Below the pieces are notes generated by a model that saw nothing but the letters and a program-made list of their open reading frames with translations, had not been told where the DNA came from and did no database searches. The translations under genes were made by a program, and so were the position numbers. Below are positions 10,353-20,021 of a stretch of 64,000 bases of DNA, in pieces. Source of the stretch: Paracoccus onchidii. GTDB lineage: Bacteria; Pseudomonadota; Alphaproteobacteria; Rhodobacterales; Rhodobacteraceae. Positions within the stretch are counted from its first letter, which is position 1, and the number at the start of each line of letters is the position of its first letter. The stretch spans positions 1 to 64,000 of the forward strand of contig NZ_JAQBIE010000001.1 of assembly GCF_028294535.1 (NCBI RefSeq), given 5' to 3'.

Positions 10353-11036
10353 GTGAACCGAACCATGCGCCGCATCCTGTTTCCCGCAATCCTCGGCATT
10401 GTCGGCTGTACGATCCTGATCAGTCTTGGCCTCTGGCAGCTGCGGCGGCTGGAATGGAAGGAAAGCATGCTGGCTGAAATCCAGGCCAGTATCGATGCGC
10501 CTGCCGTGCCGCTGCCGGAAAATATCGACCCGTCGATGAAATATATGCGCGTTACCGTCAGCGGGACGACGACCGGCGCCGAAATCGATGTGCTGTCCGG
10601 CAGCAAGGAACAGGGTGGCGGTTATCAGATTGTGTCGCGTTTCGTGACCGATTCAGGCCGCGTCATCCTGGTGGATCGCGGATTTGTTCCCCAGGAACTG
10701 CGTCACGAGAAGCGTGGCCCCACACGGCTGGTCGTTCGTGGCAACCTGCATTGGCCTGCCGAGATCAGCAGTTCGACGCCAAAGCCGAACCTTGACGAGA
10801 ATATCTGGTTCGCGCGCGATGTCCCCGCGATGGCGGAACTGCTGGATACCGAACCGGTGCTGGTCGTTGCCAGCTTCGTTCAGGGGGACGCGCAGGGCGT
10901 TCAACCAATTCCGGTTGCCATAGATGGCATCCCCAACAACCATCTGTCATATGCATTGCAATGGTTCATGATTGCGGCCACCTGGGCAGGGATGACAGTT
11001 GCCCTGATCTGGCGTATCAGGCAGTCGAAATACTGA
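10353..11036 (+). CDS. SURF1 family cytochrome oxidase biogenesis protein
   Basis: 227 residues from GTG 10353; an ATG at 10365 gives 223. SURF1/Shy1 proteins are inner-membrane factors that help deliver heme A to cytochrome c oxidase subunit I. The layout is classic: an N-terminal membrane helix (ILFPAILGIVGCTILISLGLWQLRRL), a large periplasmic domain, and a C-terminal helix ending in NHLSYALQWFMIAATWAGM, where NH(L/F)xYAxxWF is the family signature. It lies directly behind ctaE, as in other Rhodobacteraceae. Confidence 0.92.
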   Translation: MNRTMRRILFPAILGIVGCTILISLGLWQLRRLEWKESMLAEIQASIDAPAVPLPENIDPSMKYMRVTVSGTTTGAEIDVLSGSKEQGGGYQIVSRFVTDSGRVILVDRGFVPQELRHEKRGPTRLVVRGNLHWPAEISSSTPKPNLDENIWFARDVPAMAELLDTEPVLVVASFVQGDAQGVQPIPVAIDGIPNNHLSYALQWFMIAATWAGMTVALIWRIRQSKY

Positions 11037-11046
11037 AGGAACACCT

Positions 11047-12420
11047 ATGCGTTACGTGTCAACGCGGGGACAGGCCCCGGTTCTGAATTTCGAACAGGCG
11101 ATGCTTTCCGGGCTGGCCCGTGATGGCGGGTTGTATCTGCCTGAAACCGTGCCTGCATTTTCGGGGCTTGGGGAACTGGACGGGCTGTCCTATCAAGACG
11201 TCGCCTTTCGTGTCGTGCGCCCGTTTACCGGTGACAGTTTCACCGATGACGAATTGCGGGGCGCGATCGACCGCGCCTATGACCGTATCAGCCACGCTGC
11301 CAAGGCCCCGCTGGTTCAACTGGCGCCCGGACATCACCTGCTAGAGCTTTTTCACGGGCCGACGCTGGCGTTCAAGGATTTCGCGATGCAGCTGATCGCG
11401 CAGCTGTTCGAAATCGCGCTGAAGCGCAGCGGCCAGCGGATCACCATTGTCGGCGCGACGTCGGGTGATACGGGCAGCGCCGCGATCGAGGCGTTTCGCG
11501 GCATCGACAATGTCGATGTGTTCATCATGTTCCCCCATGGTCGTGTGTCCGAGGTTCAGCGCCGCCAGATGACCACCCCTGACGCCGAAAACGTTCACGC
11601 TCTGGCCGTGACCGGGCATTTCGACGATTGTCAGGCGCGCCTGAAGGATCTGTTCAACGATCACGTATTCCGCGACCAGGTCGGGCTTGCAGGGGTGAAC
11701 AGCATCAATTGGGCACGCGTCGTGGCCCAGATCGTCTATTACTTCACCGCTGCCGCCAGCCTTGGCATGCGCCCGATGGATTTCACCGTGCCGACCGGGA
11801 ATTTCGGCGATATTTTTGCCGGAAGCATCGCGCGGGCGATGGGGGTGCCCATCCGGCGCCTGATCGTCGCCACCAACCAGAACGACATCCTGCATCGCGC
11901 GCTGAGCAGCGGTGAATATCGCGTTGGAACGGTCGAACCCTCGATCAGCCCGTCGATGGATATTCAGGTCAGCTCGAACTTCGAACGTGCCCTCTACTGG
12001 GCCTATGGCGGGGACGCCGCGGCCATCACGCAGCTGATGGATGAACTGAAAGCCGGTGGGTTCTCGATAAGCCAAGGGGCGCTGGAAGCGCTGCGGGAAC
12101 AATATCTTTCGGGTCGGGTCAGCGAAGAGGAAACCATCGCGATGATCCGTACCGTCCGCGAGGAAACCGGGCAGGTCCTTTGCCCCCATAGCGCCGTCGG
12201 GGTGGCTGTGGCGCGCAAGCATCTTGAACCCGGCATTCCGATGGTGACACTGGCCACCGCACATGCCGCGAAATTTCCTGACGCGGTTGAACGGGCCGTC
12301 GGCCTGCGCCCCGCATTGCCGCCGCATATGGACGGGCTGTTCGATCTGCCCGAGCGTGTCACGCGGGTTGAAAACGATGCCGAGGCACTTAAATCGCTGA
12401 TCCTTGAACGGAGAACATAA
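11047..12420 (+). CDS. thrC: threonine synthase
   Basis: 457 residues. A PLP enzyme converting O-phosphohomoserine to threonine. MRYVSTRGQAPVLNFEQAMLSGLARDGGLYLPE is the standard N-terminus of the long form, with the PLP lysine in HGPTLAFKDFAMQ. GATSGDTGSAAIEAF holds the phosphate-binding loop and TVPTGNFGDIFAG the substrate loop. It is 10 bases behind SURF1 and immediately followed by the M16 peptidase gene, an arrangement common in Rhodobacterales. A good AAGGAAC site precedes the ATG. Confidence 0.97.
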   Translation: MRYVSTRGQAPVLNFEQAMLSGLARDGGLYLPETVPAFSGLGELDGLSYQDVAFRVVRPFTGDSFTDDELRGAIDRAYDRISHAAKAPLVQLAPGHHLLELFHGPTLAFKDFAMQLIAQLFEIALKRSGQRITIVGATSGDTGSAAIEAFRGIDNVDVFIMFPHGRVSEVQRRQMTTPDAENVHALAVTGHFDDCQARLKDLFNDHVFRDQVGLAGVNSINWARVVAQIVYYFTAAASLGMRPMDFTVPTGNFGDIFAGSIARAMGVPIRRLIVATNQNDILHRALSSGEYRVGTVEPSISPSMDIQVSSNFERALYWAYGGDAAAITQLMDELKAGGFSISQGALEALREQYLSGRVSEEETIAMIRTVREETGQVLCPHSAVGVAVARKHLEPGIPMVTLATAHAAKFPDAVERAVGLRPALPPHMDGLFDLPERVTRVENDAEALKSLILERRT

Positions 12421-13695
12421 TTGACGACTGATCCTCATCTGCGCCTGACAACCCTGCCCAATGGCCTGCGTATCGCAACGCGGAACATGCCGGGGCTGCA
12501 TTCCGCCTCGCTTGGGGTCTGGGTCAGTGCTGGCGGGCGCAACGAGCGGGTCGATCAGAACGGCATTGCGCATTTTCTTGAGCATATGGCGTTCAAGGGC
12601 ACGACGACACGCACCGCCCTGCAGATCGCAGAATCGATCGAGGATGTCGGGGGTTTCATCAACGCCTATACCTCGCGGGATGCGACGGCCTATTATGTGC
12701 GGGTGCTGGAAAACGATGTCGATCTTGCCTTTGACGTGATTTCCGACATCGTGCTGAACCCGATCTTCGATCCCCGCGAAATCGAGGTTGAACGTGGCGT
12801 GATCCTGCAGGAAATCGGGCAGTCGCTGGACACGCCGGACGACATCATTTTCGACTGGCTGCAAGAAGCCGCCTATCCCGATCAGGCCATCGGCCGGCCG
12901 ATTCTGGGCCCCGCAGAGCGCGTCGGCAGCTTTGGGCGCGCGGATCTCGCCGGATTTGTGTCCGAAAATTACGGTCCCGGTCAGATGATTGTCGCCGCCG
13001 CAGGGGCGGTGGATCACGACCGTATCGTCAGGCTGGCGCAACAGGCTTTCGGACAGATGCGCCCGGTTGTCCAGCAGCCGCGCGAAGCTGCGGTCTGGCA
13101 GGGCCGCGAGGTGCGTAATGTCAAGAAACTGGAACAAGCGCATTTTGCGCTGGCGCTGGAGGGGCCGGGCTATCTGTCCGAAGATTTCTACGCCGCCCAG
13201 ATTTTTTCGGCCGCACTGGGTGGGGGGATGTCGTCCCGTCTGTTTCAGAAGATCCGCGAAGAACGCGGTTTGTGCTATACGATCTTTGCCCAGTCCGGTT
13301 TCCATGACGATACCGGCATGTTGACGATCTATGCCGGAACCGGGGGTGACGATGTCGCGGGGCTGGCTGATCTGACCGTGGATGAAATCAAGCGCGCCGC
13401 CGAGGATCTGACAGGGGTCGAGGTCGAACGCGCCAAGGCCCAGCTGCGCGCCGGCTTGTTGATGGGGCTGGAAAGCCCTTCTGCGCAAGCGGAACGGATC
13501 GCGCGGGTTCTGGCGATATGGGGCAGGGTTCTCGACCCCGCCGAGGTCGCCGAGCGGATTGCCGCGGTGAACCTGACCGAAGTTCGCGCTCATGCCGAAC
13601 GGCTGATCGCGCAGGCGCGCCCCGCCTTGGCGCTATACGGTCCAGTGGCAGGTGCACCGTCGCGTGATCGCCTTGCCGAAAGGCTTGCCGCCTGA
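12421..13695 (+). CDS. M16 family zinc peptidase (mitochondrial processing peptidase-like)
   Basis: 424 residues. N-terminal catalytic domain with the inverted zinc motif HFLEHMAFKGT (HxxEH) and the distal glutamate in the following helix (EVERGVILQEIG). The second M16 domain carries the RGLCYTIFAQ loop. It belongs to the PqqL/MPP-beta-like class thought to degrade peptides; the bacterial substrate is not known. The only start that abuts thrC is a TTG directly after the thrC TAA. Translational coupling with thrC is likely. Confidence 0.9.
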   Translation: MTTDPHLRLTTLPNGLRIATRNMPGLHSASLGVWVSAGGRNERVDQNGIAHFLEHMAFKGTTTRTALQIAESIEDVGGFINAYTSRDATAYYVRVLENDVDLAFDVISDIVLNPIFDPREIEVERGVILQEIGQSLDTPDDIIFDWLQEAAYPDQAIGRPILGPAERVGSFGRADLAGFVSENYGPGQMIVAAAGAVDHDRIVRLAQQAFGQMRPVVQQPREAAVWQGREVRNVKKLEQAHFALALEGPGYLSEDFYAAQIFSAALGGGMSSRLFQKIREERGLCYTIFAQSGFHDDTGMLTIYAGTGGDDVAGLADLTVDEIKRAAEDLTGVEVERAKAQLRAGLLMGLESPSAQAERIARVLAIWGRVLDPAEVAERIAAVNLTEVRAHAERLIAQARPALALYGPVAGAPSRDRLAERLAA

Positions 13696-14276
13696 TGTTT
13701 CCGATACGGCGCCCCGTCCGGCTGGAAACCGAGCGGATCGTCCTGCGTCTGCCGGCGCATTCGGATTACAACGCCTGGACCGCGCTGCGAATCGAAAGCC
13801 GAGAGTTTCTGACGCCTTGGGAACCGGTCTGGTCGCCGGACCACCTGTCGCGAAAAAGCTTTACGAACCGTGTCTATTGGGCCGCCCGGGCCAGCAAGGG
13901 CGGCACCGCCTTTCCGTTGTTTCTGTTGCGCCGCGATGGCGTGCTGGTCGGTGCGATCACGCTGGACAATATCCGGCGTGGTCCGGCGGAAACGGGCACG
14001 ATCGGCTATTGGATCGGCAAGCCCTTTGCCCGTCATGGATATATGGGCGAAGCGATCGGAGCGCTTGTCCATCATGCCTTTACCACGCTTGACCTGTCGC
14101 GGATCGAGGCTGCCTGCTTGCCCGAGAACGCCGCGTCGCGTGGGGTGCTGGAAAAATCCGGCTTCAAATATGAAGGTGTTGCGCAAAGTTATCTGCAGAT
14201 CAACGGGCGGTGGCGCAACCATGTGCTCTATGCCAATTTGCGCAACGACCGGCGCGGCAAGGCGGATGCGCGCTAG
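13695..14276 (+). CDS. GNAT family N-acetyltransferase (RimJ/RimL type)
   Basis: 193 residues. Acetyl-CoA-dependent acyltransferase fold. LETERIVLRLPAHSDYNAWTAL at the start, GTIGYWIGKPFARHGYMGEAI as the acetyl-CoA pyrophosphate loop and IEAACLPENAASRGVLEKSG near the end are hallmarks of the RimJ/RimL group, which acetylates protein N-termini, often ribosomal. The start overlaps the peptidase stop by one base (TGATG). The substrate cannot be deduced. Confidence 0.88.
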   Translation: MFPIRRPVRLETERIVLRLPAHSDYNAWTALRIESREFLTPWEPVWSPDHLSRKSFTNRVYWAARASKGGTAFPLFLLRRDGVLVGAITLDNIRRGPAETGTIGYWIGKPFARHGYMGEAIGALVHHAFTTLDLSRIEAACLPENAASRGVLEKSGFKYEGVAQSYLQINGRWRNHVLYANLRNDRRGKADAR

Positions 14277-14305
14277 GGATATATCCGCAACGAGGGAGCA
14301 GGAAC

Positions 14306-15709
14306 ATGGGTTTGAACGCGGCAGATGCGGCTTTGGCGTCGAAATTGCCTCAGGGGGTGCTGCGCGAAGTCACGCCTGCATATCTCGAAGAACCTCGTGG
14401 CCGCTATCAAGGGCATGCCGGCCTGATCGCAGCGCCCCGCGATCTTGAAGAGGCGGCTGCAATCGTTCGGGCCTGTTCGGCCGCCCATGTGGCCATTGTT
14501 CCGCATGGTGGCGGCACCGGGCTGGTTGGTGGGCAATTGATGCCGGACGGCCCAGCCCCGCTTGTGCTGTCGCTGGAACGGATGAATGCCGTGCGTCGTG
14601 TCTACGATGACGAAAGCGTCATGGTTGCCGAAAGCGGTGTCACGCTGCAACAGGCCCGTGATGCCGCGTCCGAGGCGGGGCGACAGTTTCCCTTGTCGCT
14701 GGCCTCGCAGGGGACGGCGCAGATCGGCGGGATACTGTCGACCAATGCCGGTGGGGTCAATGTGCTGCGCTATGGCAATGCGCGGGCGTTGTGTCTGGGA
14801 ATCGAGGCGGTGCTGCCCTCGGGGGAAATCCTGCGTGACCTCAAACGACTGCGCAAGGACAATACCGGCTATGATCTGCGTGATCTGCTGATCGGTGCCG
14901 AGGGTACGCTTGGGGTGATCACCGCCGCGTCGCTGGCGCTGGCGCCGATACCGGCTGAAACCGGGGTTGCGATGATGGTGGTCGAAGATCCCGCAGCGGC
15001 ACTGCGTCTGCTGGCAATGGCACAGTCGCGGATGGCCGGCAGCGTGACGGCCTTTGAGTTGATCGCGGGGCAGGGGCTGGAATTTCTGGCCGAACATTTC
15101 CCGCAAATGCGTCAGCCGTTCGACCCCATTCCCCAATGGCAGGTGCTGATCGAGGTCGGGCTGCCGGCGGGATTGGGGGCGCAGGATGCGCTTGAAGGGT
15201 TGTTCGTGGCAGGTGCCGAGGCCGGTCTTGTCAGTGATGGCGTGATCGCGCAATCGGGTCAGCAGGTCACGGATTTCTGGAATCTGCGCGAACATATCCC
15301 GCTTGCAAACCGCGCGGTTGGTGCGATCGCCAGCCATGACATCAGCCTGCCGCTGTCAGAGATCCCGGCGTTTATCAATGATTCCCGCGCCATGCTGGCC
15401 GAACAGGGCGACATGCGGATCAACTGTTTCGGGCATCTTGGGGATGGCAACCTGCACTACAATCTGTATCCCGCCGCCGGGCGCCAGCGTGGGGATTATG
15501 ACGATCAACGTCATGCCCTGTCGCGGATGGTGCATGAGATGGTCGTTGAACGGGGCGGGTCGTTTTCCGCCGAACATGGTGTTGGACGGCTCAAGGTCGA
15601 GGATCTGGCCCGTTGGGGGGATCCCGGACGCCTGTCTGCGATCCGCTCCATCAAGGCCGCGCTGGACCCGAAAGGGATCATGAATCCCGGGGTCATTCTG
15701 CCGCGCTAG
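14306..15709 (+). CDS. FAD-binding oxidoreductase (GlcD / D-2-hydroxyacid dehydrogenase type)
   Basis: 467 residues. VAO/PCMH-fold flavoprotein. The FAD-binding half has VPHGGGTGLVGGQL and SQGTAQIGGILSTNAGG. The C-terminal FAD-oxidase half has the HLGDGNLHYN and SAEHGVGRLK motifs typical of D-lactate, D-2-hydroxyglutarate and glycolate dehydrogenases. Start at ATG 14306 with GAGGGAGCAGG upstream; an in-frame ATG at 14210 lies inside the GNAT gene. It is monocistronic in appearance, upstream of a flavin-dependent glutamate-synthase-like gene. The substrate is uncertain. Confidence 0.88.
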   Translation: MGLNAADAALASKLPQGVLREVTPAYLEEPRGRYQGHAGLIAAPRDLEEAAAIVRACSAAHVAIVPHGGGTGLVGGQLMPDGPAPLVLSLERMNAVRRVYDDESVMVAESGVTLQQARDAASEAGRQFPLSLASQGTAQIGGILSTNAGGVNVLRYGNARALCLGIEAVLPSGEILRDLKRLRKDNTGYDLRDLLIGAEGTLGVITAASLALAPIPAETGVAMMVVEDPAAALRLLAMAQSRMAGSVTAFELIAGQGLEFLAEHFPQMRQPFDPIPQWQVLIEVGLPAGLGAQDALEGLFVAGAEAGLVSDGVIAQSGQQVTDFWNLREHIPLANRAVGAIASHDISLPLSEIPAFINDSRAMLAEQGDMRINCFGHLGDGNLHYNLYPAAGRQRGDYDDQRHALSRMVHEMVVERGGSFSAEHGVGRLKVEDLARWGDPGRLSAIRSIKAALDPKGIMNPGVILPR

Positions 15710-15782
15710 GTCCTGCCGGCTATGTTTTTCCTTAATGTTTCGATGATACCAAGGCATGATCGTCGAAACACGGGAGGAGACG

Positions 15783-17417
15783 ATGCGGTTGCGCTTTACC
15801 CGCGCCAAGGAACGCGCGCGCTATTATGAACGCTATGTGCCCTTTGCGCTTGCGGTGCTGTTTGTGCCGGCGGGGGCGTTGTTGTTCGGGTCCATGCCGG
15901 TGCTGGGCTCTATCATGGTGGTCCTTGGTCTGGCCGGTACGCTGACTGGCTTGCATGACCTGACACAAACGCAACATGCGCTGATGCGCAACTATCCGTT
16001 ATCGTCGCGTATGCGATACCTGCTGGAGCATTTTCGCCCCGAGATCCGGCAATATTTCGTCGAGAATGATCACGACGAGACACCGTTTTCGCGTGAACAG
16101 CGGGCCGTTGTCTATCGTCGGGCCAAGGGTATCGAAGGGGTCCGTCCGTTCGGAACCCTGCTGAACGTGTATAGCGATGGCTATGAATGGCTCAATCATT
16201 CATTGGCGACGACGCATCTGCCTGATTCGGATTTCCGGATCACGATTGGTGGGCCGGATTGCACGCAACCGTATAAAAGTTCGGTCGTGAATATCTCGGG
16301 CATGTCCTATGGGGCGCTTTCGCCCAATGCGATCGAGGCGCTGAACAAGGCCGCCAAGTCCGGCGGATTTGCGCATACAACCGGCGAAGGCTCTATTTCG
16401 CGCTATCATCGCATGGGGGGCGATCTGGTCTGGCAGATCGGATCGGGTTACTTCGGGTGCCGCAACGACGATGGCAGTTTCAGCGCCGAACGTTTTGCCG
16501 ATAACGCGGCCGGTGATGCCGTCAAGATGATCGAGATCAAGCTGAGTCAGGGCGCCAAGCCCGGTCATGGCGGTATTCTGCCCGGCCCAAAGGTGACCGA
16601 AGCCATCGCCGAGGCGCGCGGTGTCAAGGAAGGTGTTGCCTGTGTCAGCCCATCATCGCATTCCGCGTTCTCTACGCCGCGCGAGTTATGCGATTTCATC
16701 AAGAGGTTGCGGGAACTTTCCAACGGGAAACCTGTCGGAATAAAGATGTGCGTGGGGCATCCGTGGGAATGGTTCGCGATGGCCAAGGCGTTTCACGCGA
16801 CCGGAACTGCCCCGGATTTCATCGTCGTTGATGGCGGCGAGGGCGGGACCGGCGCTGCGCCGGTGGAATTCGCCGATCACAAGGGTGCGCCGCTGCGCGA
16901 TGGGCTGATGTTGGTTCACAACACATTGGTGGGGCTGGGGCTGCGCGACCAGATCAAGCTGATCGCGTCGGCCAAGATTATCACGGCCTTTGATATCTGC
17001 CGCATTTCCGCCCTGGGGGCGGATGGCGTGAACATGGCGCGTGGGTTCATGTTCGCTATCGGCTGCATTCAGGCGCAGGCCTGCCATACCGGCAAATGCC
17101 CGACCGGCATTACCACTCAGGACGCCGATCGGTATCGTGCGCTGGTCGTTCCCGACAAGGCGGTGCGGGCCGCGCGTTTTCACGAAGCGACGATGTTTGC
17201 GTTGAAAGAGGCCTGCGAAAGTTCGGGATTGGATCATCCGGATGCGTTTACCCCGCATCACTTGATGATCCGCACCAGTCCGCGCGAGGTTCGCTCGGCG
17301 GCCAGCCTGTATGACTGGCTGGCGCCAGGTGAATTGCTGACCGAGAAGGTGTCCCATCCTGCGTTCAGGAAGTACTGGGATCACGCGCGACCAGACAGCT
17401 TCGCCCTGACCGCCTAG
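15783..17417 (+). CDS. FMN-binding glutamate synthase family protein, membrane-anchored
   Basis: 544 residues. The N-terminal 60 residues include two hydrophobic segments (YVPFALAVLFVPAGALLFG and VLGSIMVVLGLAGTLTGL), then a GltS-type FMN barrel: NISGMSYGALSPNAIEALN, GEGSISRYH, GGEGGTGAAPVEF and CHTGKCPTGITTQD, the last providing the 3Fe-4S-like cysteines. It resembles the stand-alone glutamate-synthase-domain proteins rather than GltB, lacking the amidotransferase domain. The physiological reaction is not established. ATG 15783 is preceded by GGGAGGAG; the in-frame ATG at 15756 lacks a site. Confidence 0.85.
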   Translation: MRLRFTRAKERARYYERYVPFALAVLFVPAGALLFGSMPVLGSIMVVLGLAGTLTGLHDLTQTQHALMRNYPLSSRMRYLLEHFRPEIRQYFVENDHDETPFSREQRAVVYRRAKGIEGVRPFGTLLNVYSDGYEWLNHSLATTHLPDSDFRITIGGPDCTQPYKSSVVNISGMSYGALSPNAIEALNKAAKSGGFAHTTGEGSISRYHRMGGDLVWQIGSGYFGCRNDDGSFSAERFADNAAGDAVKMIEIKLSQGAKPGHGGILPGPKVTEAIAEARGVKEGVACVSPSSHSAFSTPRELCDFIKRLRELSNGKPVGIKMCVGHPWEWFAMAKAFHATGTAPDFIVVDGGEGGTGAAPVEFADHKGAPLRDGLMLVHNTLVGLGLRDQIKLIASAKIITAFDICRISALGADGVNMARGFMFAIGCIQAQACHTGKCPTGITTQDADRYRALVVPDKAVRAARFHEATMFALKEACESSGLDHPDAFTPHHLMIRTSPREVRSAASLYDWLAPGELLTEKVSHPAFRKYWDHARPDSFALTA

Positions 17418-17419
17418 CG

Positions 17420-17953
17420 TCAGGTTCCGTCGAAACTGGTCAGGGCATGGACGGGCATTTCCATCTGTTCCAGCTTGGTCCGGCCGCCCAGTTCCGGCAG
17501 GTCGATGACGAACGCGCAGCCAATGACCTGTGCGCCCAACCGCCGGCACAGCTTGATACCTGCCTCGGCCGTGCCTCCGGTGGCCAGCAGGTCATCGATG
17601 ATCAACACCCGTTCACCCGGTTTCAGCGCGTCGTCATGCACCTCCATGACGGCTTCGCCATATTCCAGCTGATAAGCTTCCGAAATGACGGTTCCTGGCA
17701 GCTTGCCCTTTTTGCGGATCGGGACGAAGCCGGTCGACAATTGATGGGCCAATGCGCCACCAAGGATAAAACCGCGCGCTTCCAGCCCGACAACCTTGTC
17801 GATGGGGATCCCCGCATAGGGGTGCAGCAACTGATCGATCGCCATGCGAAACCCGCGGGCATCGGCAAACAGCGTCGTGACATCGCGGAACATGATGCCT
17901 TCATGGGGAAAATCCGCGATGGTGCGGATGTAATCTCGGACGTTATTCATCAT
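17420..17953 (-). CDS. apt: adenine phosphoribosyltransferase
   Basis: 177 residues, full length. Salvages adenine to AMP using PRPP. Motifs are [20 protein letters not shown] at the N-terminus, [24 protein letters not shown] and the PRPP loop [17 protein letters not shown]. It is downstream of the flavin reductase gene with a 4-base ATGA overlap, and ends two bases from the convergent glutamate-synthase-like gene. Confidence 0.97.
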   Translation of the reverse strand: MMNNVRDYIRTIADFPHEGIMFRDVTTLFADARGFRMAIDQLLHPYAGIPIDKVVGLEARGFILGGALAHQLSTGFVPIRKKGKLPGTVISEAYQLEYGEAVMEVHDDALKPGERVLIIDDLLATGGTAEAGIKLCRRLGAQVIGCAFVIDLPELGGRTKLEQMEMPVHALTSFDGT

Positions 17954-18552
17954 TCGGGCCGTTCCATTTCAAACAGATCGCTGACGGCGGCGTAATCCTT
18001 GTATCCCATGCGTGCAATCCAGCCGCCTGCGGCACGTGGGTCGAAGCGGCCGTCGACGATACAATCATCGCGGATATGCACCCCGGTCACGACGCCGAGG
18101 ACGACGAAATTCGCCTGACCGGCAAGCGGCACGATCTGTGTCATGCGGCATTCAAGCGCGGCCGCCGCATTCGCGACCCGCGGGCAATCGATGCTGTGAC
18201 ATTCCTCGGCGGCGATGCCTGTGGCGTCGAATTCATTCCGACCCGCCGCCAGCGGTGCCGAGCTGGCGTTTATCTGGTCGCGCAGGTCGCCGGTGCCGAT
18301 ATTGACGCAGAAGGTTCCGCTTTCGATGATCTGCGAGACACTGTCCTTGGTGCCGTGTCGGTCGGGCTTGGTGCCTGTCGATGCAAACATCACCTGTGGC
18401 GGCACATAGGCGACGGCATTGAAGAATGAATAGGGCGCCAGATTGTCCCCTTGCGCGCCGCGGGTCGATATCCAGCCGATCGGTCGTGGTGCAATCAGCG
18501 CGTTAAAGGGGTTGTGTGGCAGGCCGTGACCGGCTTCGGGGCGGTAGAACAT
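17950..18552 (-). CDS. flavin reductase family protein
   Basis: 200 residues. FMN-binding split-barrel of the DIM6/NTAB type (PF01613). Recognised by [16 protein letters not shown] and [20 protein letters not shown]. Such proteins reduce flavin for partner oxygenases or act alone. Start at ATG 18552, where the family homology begins; an in-frame ATG at 18618 would add 22 atypical residues. It overlaps apt by ATGA, so the two are co-translated. The substrate is unknown. Confidence 0.85.
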   Translation of the reverse strand: MFYRPEAGHGLPHNPFNALIAPRPIGWISTRGAQGDNLAPYSFFNAVAYVPPQVMFASTGTKPDRHGTKDSVSQIIESGTFCVNIGTGDLRDQINASSAPLAAGRNEFDATGIAAEECHSIDCPRVANAAAALECRMTQIVPLAGQANFVVLGVVTGVHIRDDCIVDGRFDPRAAGGWIARMGYKDYAAVSDLFEMERPE

Positions 18553-18662
18553 GATCGGCCTCTTTTCCAGGAAGCTTACAACCTGCCACCGCTTTTTGCC
18601 GGCTGCAATGTTCCGCATGGCGCAAGGCCATGATAATGGGCCGCCTGAGACGAGGAGGGCCG

Positions 18663-19148
18663 ATGTATTCGATCAGCACCGAGACGCCTGCGGACGAATA
18701 TGAAGTCGAGGCGCTATATGACCTTTGCTTTGCTCCGGGACGAACGGCGCTGTCGTCATATCGTTTGCGCGATGGTGTCCCGCGCGTTGCGGATCTGTGT
18801 CTGTCCCTGCGGGACGAACACCGGATTTTGCTGGCGGCGATTCGCTATTGGCCGGTGCGCATCCAAGAACATCAGGCGCTGCTTCTGGGGCCGATCGCGG
18901 TTCACCCGACGGCACAGGGCGAAGGTTTCGGCGCGATGCTGATGCGCGACAGCCTGGCGCGCGCAAGGGATTCAGGTTGGTCGCGGGTGCTGCTTGTCGG
19001 GGATGCCCCATATTATTCGCGGTTCGGCTTCTTTCGGCTGCAAGGGGTCGACATGCCGCCACCCACGAATCCGGACCGCATTCTGGGCTTGGAACTTGGC
19101 GAAGATTCATGGGTTGGGATCACAGGAACTGTATGTCGGGCCGCGTGA
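18663..19148 (+). CDS. GNAT family N-acetyltransferase (YhbS-like)
   Basis: 161 residues. Acetyl-CoA binding loop in VHPTAQGEGFGAMLMRDSL, and VLLVGDAPYYSRFGF, a typical YhbS-group segment. The likely role is acetylation of a small molecule or protein; the substrate is unknown. ATG 18663 is preceded by GAGGAGGG. The gene is divergent from the flavin reductase with about 110 bases between starts. Confidence 0.85.
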   Translation: MYSISTETPADEYEVEALYDLCFAPGRTALSSYRLRDGVPRVADLCLSLRDEHRILLAAIRYWPVRIQEHQALLLGPIAVHPTAQGEGFGAMLMRDSLARARDSGWSRVLLVGDAPYYSRFGFFRLQGVDMPPPTNPDRILGLELGEDSWVGITGTVCRAA

Positions 19149-19213
19149 TCTGGCGAAACCGGGCCGGGTCTCCCATATTCTGAACATGTGCCGGCAGGGT
19201 TGAAAACCGAAAG

Positions 19214-20017
19214 ATGGATATGATGGATCGAAAGCCGCAGGTCGTTCTTCCGCCGATCACGGATGATGCAGTGCATCAACAGATCAACCGTCTTGCCCGA
19301 CGTTACGTCGATGCGGGGGGGCTGGGGATGGAGTTGCTGTCCATCGTGGGAACCAGCGCCGAAACCCTGATCGAGCGGCTGCCCGGCTTTGTCCGTTCAC
19401 GCATGGACGGGTTGACGCGGATGGCATTGCGGCGCGCCTTCAGCGTGGCCTGTTCGTCGCGCCGGGTGCTGCGCGACCGGGGTGACTGGTTCAACCGTAT
19501 GACCTCGACCGTCAGTGGCGCTGCCGGGGGCGCCGGCGGGATCGCCGGTGCAATGGTCGAGCTGCCGGTTACCGTGACACTGCTGCTGCGCTCGATGCTG
19601 GACATTGCGGCGGAACACGGTCTGGATCCCGACAGCGAAGAGGTGCAGCTTGAATGCCTGCGCATATTCGCGTCCGCCGGTCCGATGGAAGATGACGATG
19701 ACGTGGATCTTGGTCTGTTGGCGGCACGCCTTTCGATCACCGGTCAGACCGTGCAGGGCGTTATTGCACGTGTAGCGCCCCGTCTGTCGGTGTCGCTGGC
19801 GCAAAAGCTTGCGGCGCAGGCCGCGCCGATATTCGGTGCCGTCGCTGGGGCGTCGATCAACTATACCTTTGCCAGATACTATCAAGAGGTGGCGCGGGTT
19901 CACTTCGGGCTGCTGCGATTGGGCCGGGAAACAGGAATCCCGCCCGAGGCCCTGACCGAGGCGCTGCGCTTGGCAATCGGACGTATCGAACATCGACAGC
20001 CCCTGCGGTCCGCATAA
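19214..20017 (+). CDS. EcsC family protein
   Basis: 267 residues. Matches the EcsC family: GLGMELLSIVGTSAETLIERLP, RMALRRAFSVACSSRR, a Gly/Ala-rich hydrophobic hairpin (GAAGGAGGIAGAMVELPVTVTLLLRSMLDIA) and GAVAGASINYTFARYYQEVARVHF near the end. These proteins are membrane-associated and of unsettled function; the founding member is the third gene of the Bacillus ecs transporter operon. No ABC transporter is adjacent here. It ends 4 bases from the convergent helicase gene. Confidence 0.85.
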   Translation: MDMMDRKPQVVLPPITDDAVHQQINRLARRYVDAGGLGMELLSIVGTSAETLIERLPGFVRSRMDGLTRMALRRAFSVACSSRRVLRDRGDWFNRMTSTVSGAAGGAGGIAGAMVELPVTVTLLLRSMLDIAAEHGLDPDSEEVQLECLRIFASAGPMEDDDDVDLGLLAARLSITGQTVQGVIARVAPRLSVSLAQKLAAQAAPIFGAVAGASINYTFARYYQEVARVHFGLLRLGRETGIPPEALTEALRLAIGRIEHRQPLRSA

Positions 20018-20021
20018 CCGG

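Noticed and set aside
11341..13593. 750-codon minus-strand frame opposite thrC and the M16 peptidase gene
   Set aside because: A GC-rich antisense shadow; its peptide has no family motif and the plus-strand genes are clear.
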